Origin: Volvox africanus
Lineage: Eukaryota > Chlorophyta > Chlorophyceae > Chlamydomonadales > Volvocaceae
Direction of reading: 5' to 3'
Assembly: GCA_030268105.1 (NCBI GenBank)
Contig: BSDZ01000019.1
Location: 2,791,501 to 2,855,500, forward strand
DNA length: 64,000 bases
Shown here: positions 10,252-20,443 of the stretch, in pieces
Position numbering within the stretch: position 1 is the first letter of the stretch
How the letters are laid out: the number at the start of each line of letters is the position of its first letter
The notes under the pieces: model-generated
The model's input: the letters and a program-made list of their open reading frames with translations, nothing else
Told to the model about the DNA's origin: nothing
The model's database searches: none
Translations under genes and position numbers: made by a program

Positions 10252-11106
10252 GACCCTGGCAAGCGTGTGGAGGAATGTGAACCAGTTAAACTGGTTGCAC
10301 CAGATGGAGAGTTTGTGTTGCCCATGACCAACAGCCCTCAGACTGCTCGGATGTTCCGGCCTGATGAATTCCGTCAGGTTGAGACCCAACTCGGCCGTCA
10401 ATTTACCTTTGACGCCACATGTAACGATTCGGGCAATAATAGTCTCTGTCCACGTTTTGCCTCTCCATCAAACCCATTTGCGACCCATAATCTTGCGGGT
10501 GAGTTTGCTTGGATTAATCCTCCTTACAATCACATTGCTCAATGGCAAAAACACTATATCTCCTGCAAACACAAAGATCCAGAAAATACCTCTGCAGTCT
10601 TTGTAGTCCCCAAGTGGAGCTCAATAGAGCACAGTATGCGAGCAGCAGGCTTTCGCCTGATCAAAACATATGCACCAGGGAAACAATTGTTCCTGAAGAA
10701 AAGTTGCACAGGAGTACGGGAGCTTATGCCCGGTGTCCCATGGCCTCTCCAGCTATGGTATGACCGACCGTCCACTACCGTGCACTTGAACTCCATAGTT
10801 GGTTCTACACCTTCTATGATCTTTGATGCTCAACTGTGCCAAACGGCCTGCAAAGTCTTGGCCGATTCCGGTGCCAATTGTAAAGGTACCGCAGACGGGT
10901 TTATATCCCTAACAGCCGTTAAGAAAATGGCCCTTGCTCTCAAACCCACACTTACCAGCTCAGTTAAAGTGGCTAATGGCAACACAGAACTGATTGAGGG
11001 CTCAGTTGTTGCCAATCTTCAAATTGACAAGTTCCACGACACAGTCAAATTCCTTGTTCTAAAGCAAGATGTCCCAGGTGTTGATATTATCCTGGCTAAT
11101 GACTGA
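10252..11106 (+). CDS. G1 pol N-terminus: Dam-like adenine methyltransferase domain plus aspartic protease
   Basis: Same frame as gag, just past the UAG. Codons at about 10350-10700 encode a domain like phage-type Dam DNA N6-adenine methyltransferases: FTFDATCNDSGNNSLCPRF (cf. the DxCA...NA.C.RY block), then FAWINPPYNHIAQW with catalytic-type NPPY at 10516-10527. AVFVVPKW and a C-terminal GKQLFLKK strand follow. The retropepsin follows (VLADSGANCKG, DSGA active site, ~10858). It ends at TGA 11104-11106 where the family has a Trp-like position (LAND*L), so this stop looks like a mutation. Retrotransposons carrying methyltransferase domains are known; whether this one binds AdoMet or is active is not shown. 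Confidence 0.7.
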   Translation, partial: DPGKRVEECEPVKLVAPDGEFVLPMTNSPQTARMFRPDEFRQVETQLGRQFTFDATCNDSGNNSLCPRFASPSNPFATHNLAGEFAWINPPYNHIAQWQKHYISCKHKDPENTSAVFVVPKWSSIEHSMRAAGFRLIKTYAPGKQLFLKKSCTGVRELMPGVPWPLQLWYDRPSTTVHLNSIVGSTPSMIFDAQLCQTACKVLADSGANCKGTADGFISLTAVKKMALALKPTLTSSVKVANGNTELIEGSVVANLQIDKFHDTVKFLVLKQDVPGVDIILAND

Positions 11107-14100
11107 TTAGGAAAACGAAAAGCCACAATGTCCTGGGCAACTCATACCCTGACAGTGTATAAGAAGCCAAATGATGCGTATACGTTTACGCCATCCCTTT
11201 GGTCTTCCCCGGGTATCGACGCTAACCTTGATGCGATTACCCTCATGAACTATGTCACTGCAACACTTTATGCAGCGACTACTGTCGAGACGGTATCTGC
11301 GAAAGCAGCAGGCAAACGAATTGCTAAAGGAGCACAGAGTTATCTCCTACTTGTGCAAGCAGAGGAACACACTCCAACTCCTGACCCCAGTTCCGGTGGG
11401 AATAATCTCCTAGTTAATTCGAAGTTATCAGAATTACTGGAGGAATACAAGGATGTATTCGAGGACCTTCAAGGCCTCCCCCCCGACCGGGACATTGGTC
11501 ACACGATTCCTTTAGTGGATGGTGCCATACCACCCGCTAAACGAGCCTATAGGCTCACCCAACTGGAGCAACAAGAGGTCAAGAAGCAAGTTACCGAACT
11601 GCTCAATAAGGGATATATCAAACCCTCTACCTCACCGTATGGGGCTCCAGTTCTCTTTGTCGAAAAGGCAAATGGGCAAGGACTACGCATGGTCTTAGAC
11701 TACCGTGCGCTTAATAAACTGACCATCAAACGGCGGTATCCCATGCCCAATATTACGGACCTTTTCGACCAACTCCAAGGAGCTACCATTTTCAGCTCCC
11801 TGGACTTACAGCAGGGGTATCATCAAATACTGATCTCTCCCGAGGATGTGGAGAAAACGGCCTTCATAGCCCCAGGCATGGGCCAGTTTCAGTTTAAGGT
11901 ACTTTGCTTTGGACTGACCAATGCCCTGCAACGTTCCAAGCAGTGATGAATCGTGTCTTCACTGACTACATTGGCAAATTTGTGCTAGTGTACTTGGACG
12001 ATATACTGGTCTTTAGTAAGACCCCGGCCGAGCATGAACAGCACCTCCGTTTGGTACTGTCCTTGCTCCGAAAGCACCAATTCAAGGCAAAATTGTCGAA
12101 GTGTCCGTTCAACCGGTTCAAACTGCACTTCCTTGGCCACAAAGTAAGCCAAGAAGGCTTAAAGGTGGACGACCGCAAAGTAACAGTCATTAAAGACTGG
12201 CCTGTCCCCACGGATATTAAGCGACTGCGGGCGTTCCTTGGCTTAGCCAATTATTTCAGGAGGTTTATTCAGGGTTATTCCTCCCTTGTGGCCCCCCTCA
12301 CAACCCTTACCAGTGAGAAAGTGCCCTTCCACTGGACCGAAGCCTGCGAGGCAGCCTTCCAGGGTGTGAAGCATGCCTTGACAAATGCACCAGTACTTAA
12401 ACTCCCCGAGCTTGATAAACCTTTCACGGTTTGGTCTGATGCCTCAATACATGGCACAGGAGCCGTCCTCTTGCAGGATGACCACCCTGTCGCCTATACC
12501 AGTTCTAAATTCAATAAGGCAGAGTACAACTACTCAACAACAGACCAAGAGTGCCTCGGCACTGTCTTAGCCCTGGAAGAGTGGCGTTGTTACCTTGAAG
12601 GCGCCAGTGATGTAACGTTGATCACGGATCACCAACCACTGGTATACCTCCAAGAACAGAAAAGCGCGGATAAGCTATCCCGCCGCCAAGCTCGTTGGAT
12701 GGAACGATTATCACGTTTCACATTTAAATGGGAGTATCGCCCTGGTCGGGTGAACGTAGCTGACCCTATCAGTCGGGTCCACGACGTGGTGCTCAACTTG
12801 CTTTCTGCCGCGCTGATTGACAGCGACTTAGGACACCGAATCATCCGCGGGTATGACGGTGATCCCAATCTCACGAAAACTAAGGTAGCAAAGCTGCGGC
12901 TCAAAAAGAAGGGTAACTTCTGGTACAATGGGTCCCAGATTTACATCCCTAATCACGCTGACTTACGACGGGTCATCATGAAAGAGTATCATGATACCCC
13001 ATGCGCTGGCCACCGCGGCATTGACCGCACCAAACAAGCGATCGCACAAACGTACTGGTGGCCTGGACTAGATACTGACGTGAAGGCCTACGTCAAGTCT
13101 TGTCCTCAATGTCAGCATAACAAACCAACCAACACTAAGCCGGGTGGTTTGCTGCAGCCGCTCCCCATACCTTCTTCCGTGTGGGAGAGCATATCAATGG
13201 ATTTGATAACCCAGCTACCAACAACTCGCAATGGGCATGATGCGATCGTAGTGTTTGTGGACCGGCTGAGCAAAATGACGCACTTTGCTCCCACCCACAC
13301 GACCGCAGGAGCGGAAGAGTTGGCTCGCCTTTTTGTAGCCACTGTATTCCGGCAGCACGGCCTTCCAAAGAACATTATCTCTGACCGGGACCCACGCTTT
13401 ACAAGCAATTTCTGGAAGGAAATATTTCGCCTATTGGGCACCCACCTCCATATGAGCACAGCCTTCCATCCACAAACAGATGGACAAACAGAGTGAATGA
13501 ACCGCTTACTGGAAGAGACATTACGGCACTATATCTCCCCTAATCAGGATGATTGGGATGATCACTTACCGTTGATTGAGTTTGCTATCAATAACTCCAA
13601 ACAACGTTCGACAGGTATGACACCATTTTTGCTTAATGGTGTCCAGCAACCGCGTGTGCCGGTTGACCTGCATATACCTTCGAAAGTGCCAGCTGCTGAT
13701 GAGTACTCCACCATCATGCGCAAGCGATTGCAACTCGCTAAAACTTGTCTCCAGGCTGCGCAATCTAGACAAAAACAGGATGCTGACTCTTCTCGGCGCC
13801 CCATGCGTTATGAGGTTGGGCAAAAAGTGCTGTTAAGTACCAAGAATATTAACCTTAAAAAACCTGGAACTAAGAAGCTGATGCCAAAATTCATCAGCCC
13901 ATATACAGTTGTCGCTAATATTGGTGAAACAGCGGTAAAACTTGGCTTACCAGCTGAAACTCGCCTACACCCGGTCTTTCATGTGTCACTCCTGAAACCA
14001 TTCAAGGAGGACGCTCAGCGACAACCACCCTCACCACTCGTTATTGAGGGTGAACCATTCTACATGGTTGAAGCCATTGTAGATCATCGGGATGTCTCAA

Positions 14101-14240
14101 TCCGTGGGGGCAGAGGTAAAACTCGTCGAGAGTACCTTACCAAGTGGGAAGGATATGATTCCACTCACAATACATATGAAACCGAGGCATCACTGAAAGA
14201 ATCAGATCCTCTGGTGGAAGCCATCCAGGAATATGAGTGA
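11107..14240 (+). pseudogene. G1 pol: RT, RNase H, integrase, chromodomain (one frameshift, one nonsense)
   Basis: Continues after the TGA at 11104. RT shows LRMVLDYRALNKLTIK (~11685), FSSLDLQQGYHQI and VLVYLDDILVFSK (~11984). A one-base loss near 11928 (TNAPATFQ context) shifts the frame. RNase H shows VWSDASIHGTGAV, LITDHQPLVYL and VADPISR. Integrase has the HHCC block (AGHRGIDRTKQ...CPQC), SMDLITQLP, ISDRDPRF and [13 protein letters not shown]-to-TGA change (13494-13496) stops it just after that Glu. The last segment (13497-14240) ends in a chromodomain-like YLTKWEGYDSTHNTYETEA, where the usual Trp of the HN[ST]WEP motif is Tyr. Chromodomains steer chromovirus integration to marked chromatin. 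Confidence 0.93.
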
Positions 14241-14325
14241 AGACTCAAAGCGAAAGGGCCGAGACCCACTGAGAAAGGAACCTCATCCAAGAGGAGATGG
14301 TGACGCTCCCGGGACGTTTCGCTTC

Positions 14326-14338
14326 AGAGGGGGGGGAA
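14326..14338 (+). other. G1 polypurine tract
   Basis: The purine run agaggggggggaa directly precedes the 3' LTR. Confidence 0.9.
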
Positions 14339-14692
14339 TGTAGGAAACTACATTTACCTTAGAGAAATAGGCCCAGATAAAGCGGTAGGCAATCATGCAA
14401 TAAGCATGATGCCTAACCGAAAACTAACTACGAGTAAACTTCGCGATTGGCAAAGAAGATTGCCGTACATCTTGGCTAGGTGAGCCAATATTAAAGTCAC
14501 CCTGGTGAAGAGCTAAGGCCTGACATTTTAGTATTACGCTACTAATTGTTCGGAGTTCAAGACTCCGCTGTCACCAATTATTCCCAATAGATGTACCATT
14601 TCGCGACGCTAATTTACTTGCGAGCTATTTCTAAATCTGCAAAAGCTACGCTTCCGCACAAATCTAGTAGTATTCTGAAAAGGACTGCTACA
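14339..14692 (+). repeat. G1 3' LTR (354 bp)
   Basis: It is a direct repeat of 3278-3631 and is followed by the second gcgcc target duplication. Confidence 0.97.
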
Positions 14693-16304
14693 GCGCCCAT
14701 GTGAGTGGTGGCGCACTCAAAGATCGGTAGCAGCGCGTAGCAACATGGCCGCCAGAATACAAGAACCCAAATCTCACCATGACGCGATCAGAGGCCCTCA
14801 CCGCATCAAGTGGCAACAAGCGATGAACGACGAGATAATTGCCCACATGACCAACGGCACATGGGAAATTGGCATTCCACCGCCTGGCACAAACGTCCTA
14901 CCCTGCCACTGGGTCTACAAAGTCAAGACATGTCCTGATGGCTCCATCGACAGATACAAGGCGCGTCTGGTTGCGAAGGACTTCGCACAACGCGAGGGGG
15001 TGGATTTTGGAGAACTGTTTGCACCTACATCACGAGGCTCATCATTCCGGGCCATCCTGGCCATCGCCGCCGCAAGGGACTTCCACGTACACCAACTAGA
15101 TGTCTCCACGGCATTTTTGAACGGCGACCTCAAAGAAGAAATCTGGATGAAACCACCACCGGGATACGACCTGGCGACCCCAGGAGCTGCCTGCCGTCTA
15201 CTCAAGTCGATATATGGCGTCCGCCAAGCATCCCGCTGCTGGTACGACAAACTGTGCACCAAATTCGCTGAAATCGGACTCATCACATCTAAATCCGACC
15301 AAGCGATGTTCGTGAGAGCAAACAACAACAAAGGAGACGTGTTCGTGCTGGTCCACGTGGACGACATGTGCATTGCGGCTAAAGATCCCGAGCTGATCCG
15401 AAATCTCAAGGCAGAAATCAGCAAACTATTCAAGGTGAGAGATCTTGGCCGCATTGAGGTATTTCTGGGCATGGAAGTTCGACGGCAGCCCAATGGAGAG
15501 ATCACGCTATCACAATCCAGCTATGTGGAACGCATCCTGCATAAGCATGGCATGAGCAAGGTTAAACCCAGAGCCATCCCCATAGCTGTGGGCGCAAAAC
15601 TTCACCTGGACAAAGACACTGAGCTGTTGGAGGATCCGACGCCATACAGAGCACTCATTGGCGAGCTCAACTACCTGGCAGTCAGCACGCGTCCAGACCT
15701 TGGCTTCGCCCTCAGCATGTTGTCACGATTCATGGCCAAGCCAACCAAACCAGCAATGGGCATGGCAAAGGGGGTCCTTTGCTACGTGGCGGGCACGCGC
15801 AACCTGGGCCTACAGTTCCGGCGGGAGGGCAAGGAGATCATCGATGGATATTGCGATTCGGACTGGGCAGGAGACACTAACTCAAGGCGATCCACGACTG
15901 GGTACGTATTTCGCGTTAATGGTACCGCAATCAGCTGGAGCAGTCAGTTGCAGCGCACTGTGGCAGCGTCATCCGTGGAGGCTGAATACCAGGCCCTTTC
16001 CAGCGCCGTCAGGGAAGTCCTTTGGTTGAATAAGCTATGCGGGGACCTAAAGGCGGACTCCGACGGAATCAGAATCAACATAGACTCACAAGGGGCCTTA
16101 GACCTAGGCAACAACCCCATTACCTCATCACGGTCTAAGCATATTGATGTACAGCATCACATGATTCGTGAGAGAGTGATAGAGGGCGACGTGGCACTGA
16201 GGCATTGCCGCACGGAGGAGATGGTGGCGGACGCATTGACCAAACCACTGCCAGAAGGAAAGTTCGTCTGGTGCCGCCGAGAGATGGGACTAGACGATAC
16301 CTGA
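14693..16304 (+). pseudogene. Copia E2: RT and RNase H (second part of gag-pol)
   Basis: Resumes the E2 frame exactly where G1 split it (CEWWR... after KR). The 14745-16304 stretch is fully open. It shows the Copia RT block (PCHWVYKVK, AKDFAQREGVDFGELF, HQLDVSTAFLNGDL, LVHVDDMCIA) and RNase H (DSDWAGDTNSRRSTTGYVF, SVEAEYQALS, DSQGALDLGNN, RSKHIDVQHH, DEMVAD-type tail), ending LDDT and TGA. One conserved Gln is changed (KSIYGVRQASRCWY versus LKQAPRCWY). Despite the stops in gag and integrase this half has no nonsense codon. Confidence 0.93.
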
Positions 16305-16859
16305 CGAGGAGGTCATCGATTTGTTGGTAGAGACCAGCTCATATAGGCCAATAAGGCGTGAGTCCGGGTGGCTGGCTGTAGTAAATCTGTATTCGATAGT
16401 GAGGTAATTATCTCTTTTGACAATAATTTTCATAAGCAAAGGATTACTTATTCTTATTGTGGCATCTAACAGCACCAGTCCAGCATCGTCTCAATTGCCT
16501 TATCGTAGAGGTTTATTTCAGTGATACTTAGCAACTTGACGCTACTAACTTTGAGGGGGTGTGATATTGAAGTGCCCTATTCGACCATGACGTGCATCCC
16601 GAGGGTGTGTGTTGCGATTGTTGCGATTATGCGGGATTTCACGTCATCGTAATACAGTTTGGTAATGGTTGTGTAATAGCTCTAACGTAGGTGCGAGTAA
16701 CTACGATGTGATCGAGATGAGTGCCGTACAGTTATTATCGCGAGTATATTGTTTATGCGCACTATGCTCTAGTTAGTCTTGCGCGTTACTAACAATTATA
16801 CTATAATTATTTATGCCAAATATACACGGTTCCTGCGTCAATACATTGTAATCTATCCA
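16305..16859 (+). repeat. E2 3' untranslated region and probable 3' LTR (about 16560-16845)
   Basis: There is no ORF with homology. A purine run (ttgaggggg, 16551-16559) is followed by TGTGATATTG; a possible LTR end is ...GTCAATACA at 16845. The matching 5' LTR would be left of the window, so the ends cannot be confirmed. The rest is AT-rich with no recognisable feature. Confidence 0.45.
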
Positions 16860-17335
16860 CGTTTCACATCGGTTGCTCCTATCTTCGTAAGATATATTAA
16901 AATATCATCCAAATAACAAACGACGGACCTGTCGATATACGGTCTGAACATGCGATCCATCACTGCTTGAAATGTGGCGGGCGCATTAGTAAGTCCAAAG
17001 GACAAGACCATGTACTTGAAGTGACCAAAGGGGGTCCGAAAAGCGGTTTTCGGAATATCAGAGGCAGCAATGCGTATCTGATTATACCCTTGTTGAAGGT
17101 CAATCAAGGAAAAATAAGCTGAGCCCTTCAGCTTATCGAGCAGGTCATCGACGCACGGCAAAGGGTAGCGATTTTTAATTGTGGTCGCGTTCAAGCCCCT
17201 ATAATCAATGCACATGCGCAACGTCCCATCCTTCTTACCGACAAACAATATCGGCACAGAATATGGCGATGTGCTGGGCCGAACCATACCCTTTGCGAGC
17301 AGATCCCCCACTTGCCGCTTCATCCGCTCAATTTT
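16860..17335 (-). pseudogene. unit A: Gypsy RT fragment
   Basis: On the minus strand it encodes an RT fragment related to G2/G3: [46 protein letters not shown] and [11 protein letters not shown], then homology fades. It contains the YLDD catalytic motif but no flanking thumb or RNase H. It is the longest RT piece among the composite units; units B, C and D stop at VDDLLDN. Confidence 0.9.
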
Positions 17336-17341
17336 GGCAGC

Positions 17342-17600
17342 CTAACCTGTACATAGATTGTGAAATGGGTTGTGCTCGAACACAAAGGGGATCATATAAT
17401 CAGCAGGTAACATAGTTGGGAGCCCCAGGATGACATATGCATCAATATAATTTGGCAATAGGGGGGCTGCGACCTCAGGATCTTTCACAAGAGACTGCAC
17501 GGTGGTAACAACCAATTGCACCCAAGGCCTCGCAAGCAATTCATGGATGCCTTCCCTTATCACTTGATAAGCTACTCGTACATCCTTCAAGCTTGGGTTC
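17342..17600 (-). pseudogene. unit A: Gypsy protease-RT linker
   Basis: Minus-strand reading gives VRVAYQVIREGIHELLARP...LVKDPEVAAPLLPNY. This corresponds to the G2/G3 segment [15 protein letters not shown]...[11 protein letters not shown] just before RT. An in-frame stop separates it from the RT block in every unit copy, so it was already dead before the units multiplied. Confidence 0.8.
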
Positions 17601-17632
17601 TTTATTTCGGCGGACGAACGCCGCTAACGAAA

Positions 17633-18060
17633 TTAACCACAGGCTCCGCACAGTTCCGCCCTCCTCTGGTGTGACATCTTAGTACGACAGACAAGGTACC
17701 TTAGGCGATAGGTTCCCTTTTGCACAATGGCCAATAGTGCTGGATTCCATATCGATGCGCCGGCGGTACTGTCGTTATGTCGCGGCACCCAATGTCCATG
17801 TAGTGCTGTCTCCGGGAGACCTTGTTGCACTCATTGGGCCCTAACACACAGAGGGTCCTTCGACGACTAAGGGTGATCCTGCCCACGATGGGATGCTTAT
17901 CCTCATCAACGAGGATAATCTGAACACTTAGACGACTATGGGATCAACCCCATCATGCTTATCACTTATTTGAGATAAGATCGTCAGTAACACCGGTAAT
18001 ACTTAGGTGTCCCAAAATTTCAGTCAACAAAATCGATTTTGTTGCCATCCAAAAGAGTCA
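17633..18060 (-). pseudogene. unit A: decayed Gypsy protease region
   Basis: Nucleotide similarity to the G2/G3 protease region is clear on the minus strand ([11 protein letters not shown], then the block around the palindromic gtcgtcgaag). The reading frame is lost through several indels and the DTGAS motif is not intact. It belongs to a Gypsy family diverged from G2/G3. Confidence 0.75.
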
Positions 18061-19147
18061 AACGTGGCGTACATCCGCATCATACCTACGATCCATGCTA
18101 GTCAGCAGAAAAGGATCCGTTAGAAGCACATAAATATTAATCATCGAGTATATTAACACTATAACAAGAGATTCGTGCGTTAGGCTCGCGTTAGGCTGCG
18201 TTAGGGCGCGTATGTGTGCGTAAGGCTGCATTTTGTGCGTTAGAGATTGCGTTTGCCTAACACGAGCCTAGCACAAAGAAATAGAAAACTTGACAGAACG
18301 ACTGTTATAGTGCGTCGTTTCAAGTTTGTTTAAATGAAAACAATATTCATAATGAGTATAAAAGTTCCCTGCAATTTTTATTACGTTTCGTGGTGCTCGA
18401 AAATCAGGGGCTTGCGTATGTTCTAACGCGAGCTGTACGCAAACCTAACGCACGCGATCGCAAACCTAACGCACGTGTTAACTTTACGCAAAAAGCTTGT
18501 GTATATCTTGCGTACAGTGCTTTACCATACGCACGTAACGCACTGTAACGCAGTTTACGCAAAGTTTATGTAGATAGCGCATAATAATGTTCGGAGCACG
18601 GGTTCGCCGGATTTATTTAGTTTGCTTACTTGCTCTTATTGTGCAGTAGCATTGGAGACTTTGTGCATAAAATATCTTCAAAGTTAATTTCAATTTAGGA
18701 TAGCGCTATGAATACTAGTCGTTGTACAAGAGATTGCTCTGGTGAACGCTTGTTAACATCGCTAAATCGCTACCATTATATGGATTTAGAACCTGTACAT
18801 GTGGCTTACTTTGTAACATAAAACTCTTAAGTGCCACACATGTCTGTTCATGGCTACTTTCTAGTTATGGAAGGGTTTCTAATTATTGAGCAGCAAGCTG
18901 CCTGAGTTAGCAAGCGTGGGTAAGGATCGCAGAAAGTTGGCAACAGCAAACCCTACACAGTAGCCAGGCAACAATGTTGCCAGATGGAGACCCAAACAAA
19001 GTCACCAAGAGCCACAGTTACACATCGAGCAGGCCCCCAAAATTATAAAGCCTTTTCCGGCAAGCACCATAGCAGCTTTGCGTAGGTGTGAAAATTGACC
19101 ATGAAAATTGACCATGAAAATTGACCATGTGTGAGACATACTCTATG
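18061..19147. repeat. unit A: AT-rich region with TGCGTTA/TAACGCA clusters and minisatellite
   Basis: No coding signal. Motifs of the form GCGTTAGGC are dense at about 18174-18262 in one orientation and as CCTAACGCA at about 18424-18560 in the other, with an AT-rich spacer of roughly 160 bp. A 13-bp unit (aaaattgaccatg) is repeated about three times at 19092-19130. It ends at the G2 insertion site. The same block recurs in units B, C and D. Confidence 0.85.
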
Positions 19148-19960
19148 TGTTGTGCTACGGTTAGTTTCCCGCCGATGCGTAGGTCGATGTGATCCTACAA
19201 GGCGAAGTGCTATTGTGATGAACACATTGCATATGAATGAATCTGCATGATGTAAATGTATTCGTGTACATTTATATATGCATTTGGCATGTTGTCATTA
19301 TCCATCGCGACATCGCATCATGGCAAATCCGCCTAGCATGCATGAAAGCCCGAAGCATTGAAGTGCGCATTATGCTCGTGCTACGAAACGATAAGTAATA
19401 TTATCTGATATAATATTACTTCATTACAGCACACGTTGAGAGCGCCGCACTCGTCGCGACACATGCCCTGCAACCGGATATCGTTATCCGGACCCTTGCA
19501 TTATGCGAATGCCGGAAAGGCTTATACATTGTTATGCATAGACATCGCCTATACGCAGTAGGATTGTCATATTTAGGATCGGCCTCCTAATGTGAATCGT
19601 AGGACATTGCGATGCTGCGAGTATAACAGACGTGAGGACGGCTAAGCAAGATAAGACATTCGATACCGGGGAACACTCGTGTGTTCTATATTACTATTGC
19701 TATACGCTATTCTACTTAGCCTGAACTTCGCTAATCACCGCCGCGTGATGATTGCTTGCTTCCAGCGCTGACGGCGATTTCGTCCATTGCATCGTTCCGA
19801 TCTGTAAGACTGTAAGTTATATCTCTCTTCGTTTTGAAGTCTTCCGCTGTCTCTGTTTGCTCTCGCTTGCCTTGCTGTACTTGCAAGTGCTCGCGCATCG
19901 GTGTCGAAAGTCTCCAGACGTGCAGATACTTATGAGCAAACGCAAACGAGAGGCACAACA
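19148..19960 (+). repeat. G2 5' LTR (813 bp)
   Basis: It lacks an 11-bp stretch (around cccgagctaag) present in the 824-bp 3' LTR and in the solo LTR. It contains several perfect small hairpins: ccggata-tcgt-tatccgg, gaacac-tcgt-gtgttc, and 12-bp arms aagtaatattat/ataatattactt. Confidence 0.95.
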
Positions 19961-19963
19961 AAT

Positions 19964-19981
19964 TGGTATCGAGACAGGTTC
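19964..19981 (+). other. G2 primer-binding site
   Basis: TGGTATCGAGAC starts three bases after the LTR. It resembles the TGGTATCAGAGC site used by many plant elements that prime from initiator tRNA-Met. Confidence 0.75.
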
Positions 19982-20027
19982 GTTGCCTAACTGTCTCTCT
20001 TTGTCTAATCGGAAGTAGGCTCTTTCT

Positions 20028-20443
20028 ATGGCGAGTTCCAGCGACGAACCACGAGGACCGCTAGATACTTTTGCCGAAGACCTAGGCCGCGCCGTTTTGG
20101 ACGCCGCCGCTTCCGGTTTGTAATTGTTTAATTGCTTTTACTTAGATTGCTGCACTTGTTGTGTAAGTGTACGCTCTGAGTCGCAGGTAATCTCAGTGCA
20201 CCGGCATTGCTTGCTGCAGCGACTGAGACCGGCTTTCGTCCGGACCAGTTGGCGACTCTCATTGCCCAAACTACAGAGGTCAGGACTCAGCTGGGCAAGT
20301 ACTTGCTGAGTTTACTGAATCTTCTCAAGAGTACTGTCGGTAGGCTCACCGAATCGCTTTGTACTCTTGCCTTTGCGATAGAAGTCGGCTTCTATTACGC
20401 AAACCTAGGGTATCGTTTCGTGCTCCATGTCTGCGGAACATGA
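20028..20443 (+). CDS. G2 leader ORF, probably spliced (20028-20115 joined to 20187-20443)
   Basis: ATG at 20028 opens MASSSDEPRGPLDTFAED. Unspliced, it stops after about 30 codons at a TAA. A candidate 71-bp intron (20116-20186) has GTTTGT at the donor and TCGCAG at the acceptor. Removing it gives about 114 residues with no known domain, a helical middle (LATLIAQTTEVRTQLG) and a hydrophobic tail. The ORF overlaps the gag ATG (20427) by 17 bases. G3 carries the same arrangement at 51365-51798. Alternative: the intron serves only to remove the leader and the open exon 2 is chance. Confidence 0.5.

Larger units (their letters stand above)
3278..14692 (+). mobile_element. Ty3/Gypsy element G1, chromodomain type, nested in Copia E2
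   Basis: G1 is bounded by 354-bp LTRs (3278-3631 and 14339-14692) that begin TGTAG and end CTACA. It is flanked by the 5-bp duplication gcgcc (3273-3277 and 14693-14697). Removing it rejoins the E2 reading frame exactly. The order is LTR, PBS, gag (split by Copia C1), in-frame TAG, Dam-like domain, protease, RT, RNase H, integrase, chromodomain, polypurine tract, LTR. Without C1 it is about 6.4 kb. By eye the LTRs differ at about four sites, three of them in CG/CA contexts, so insertion is fairly recent, yet pol carries two nonsense codons and one frameshift. Confidence 0.95.

Noticed and set aside
18174..18262. Telomere-like repeats (gttagggcg resembles TTTAGGG).
   Set aside because: The motifs are irregularly spaced, contain GCG, and occur in both orientations inside a dispersed repeat.
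19731..20018. Short ORFs inside the G2/G3 LTRs (around HLQVQQGKREQTETAED and similar).
   Set aside because: They lie within LTR sequence, occur in every LTR copy including the solo one, and have no start or context of their own.
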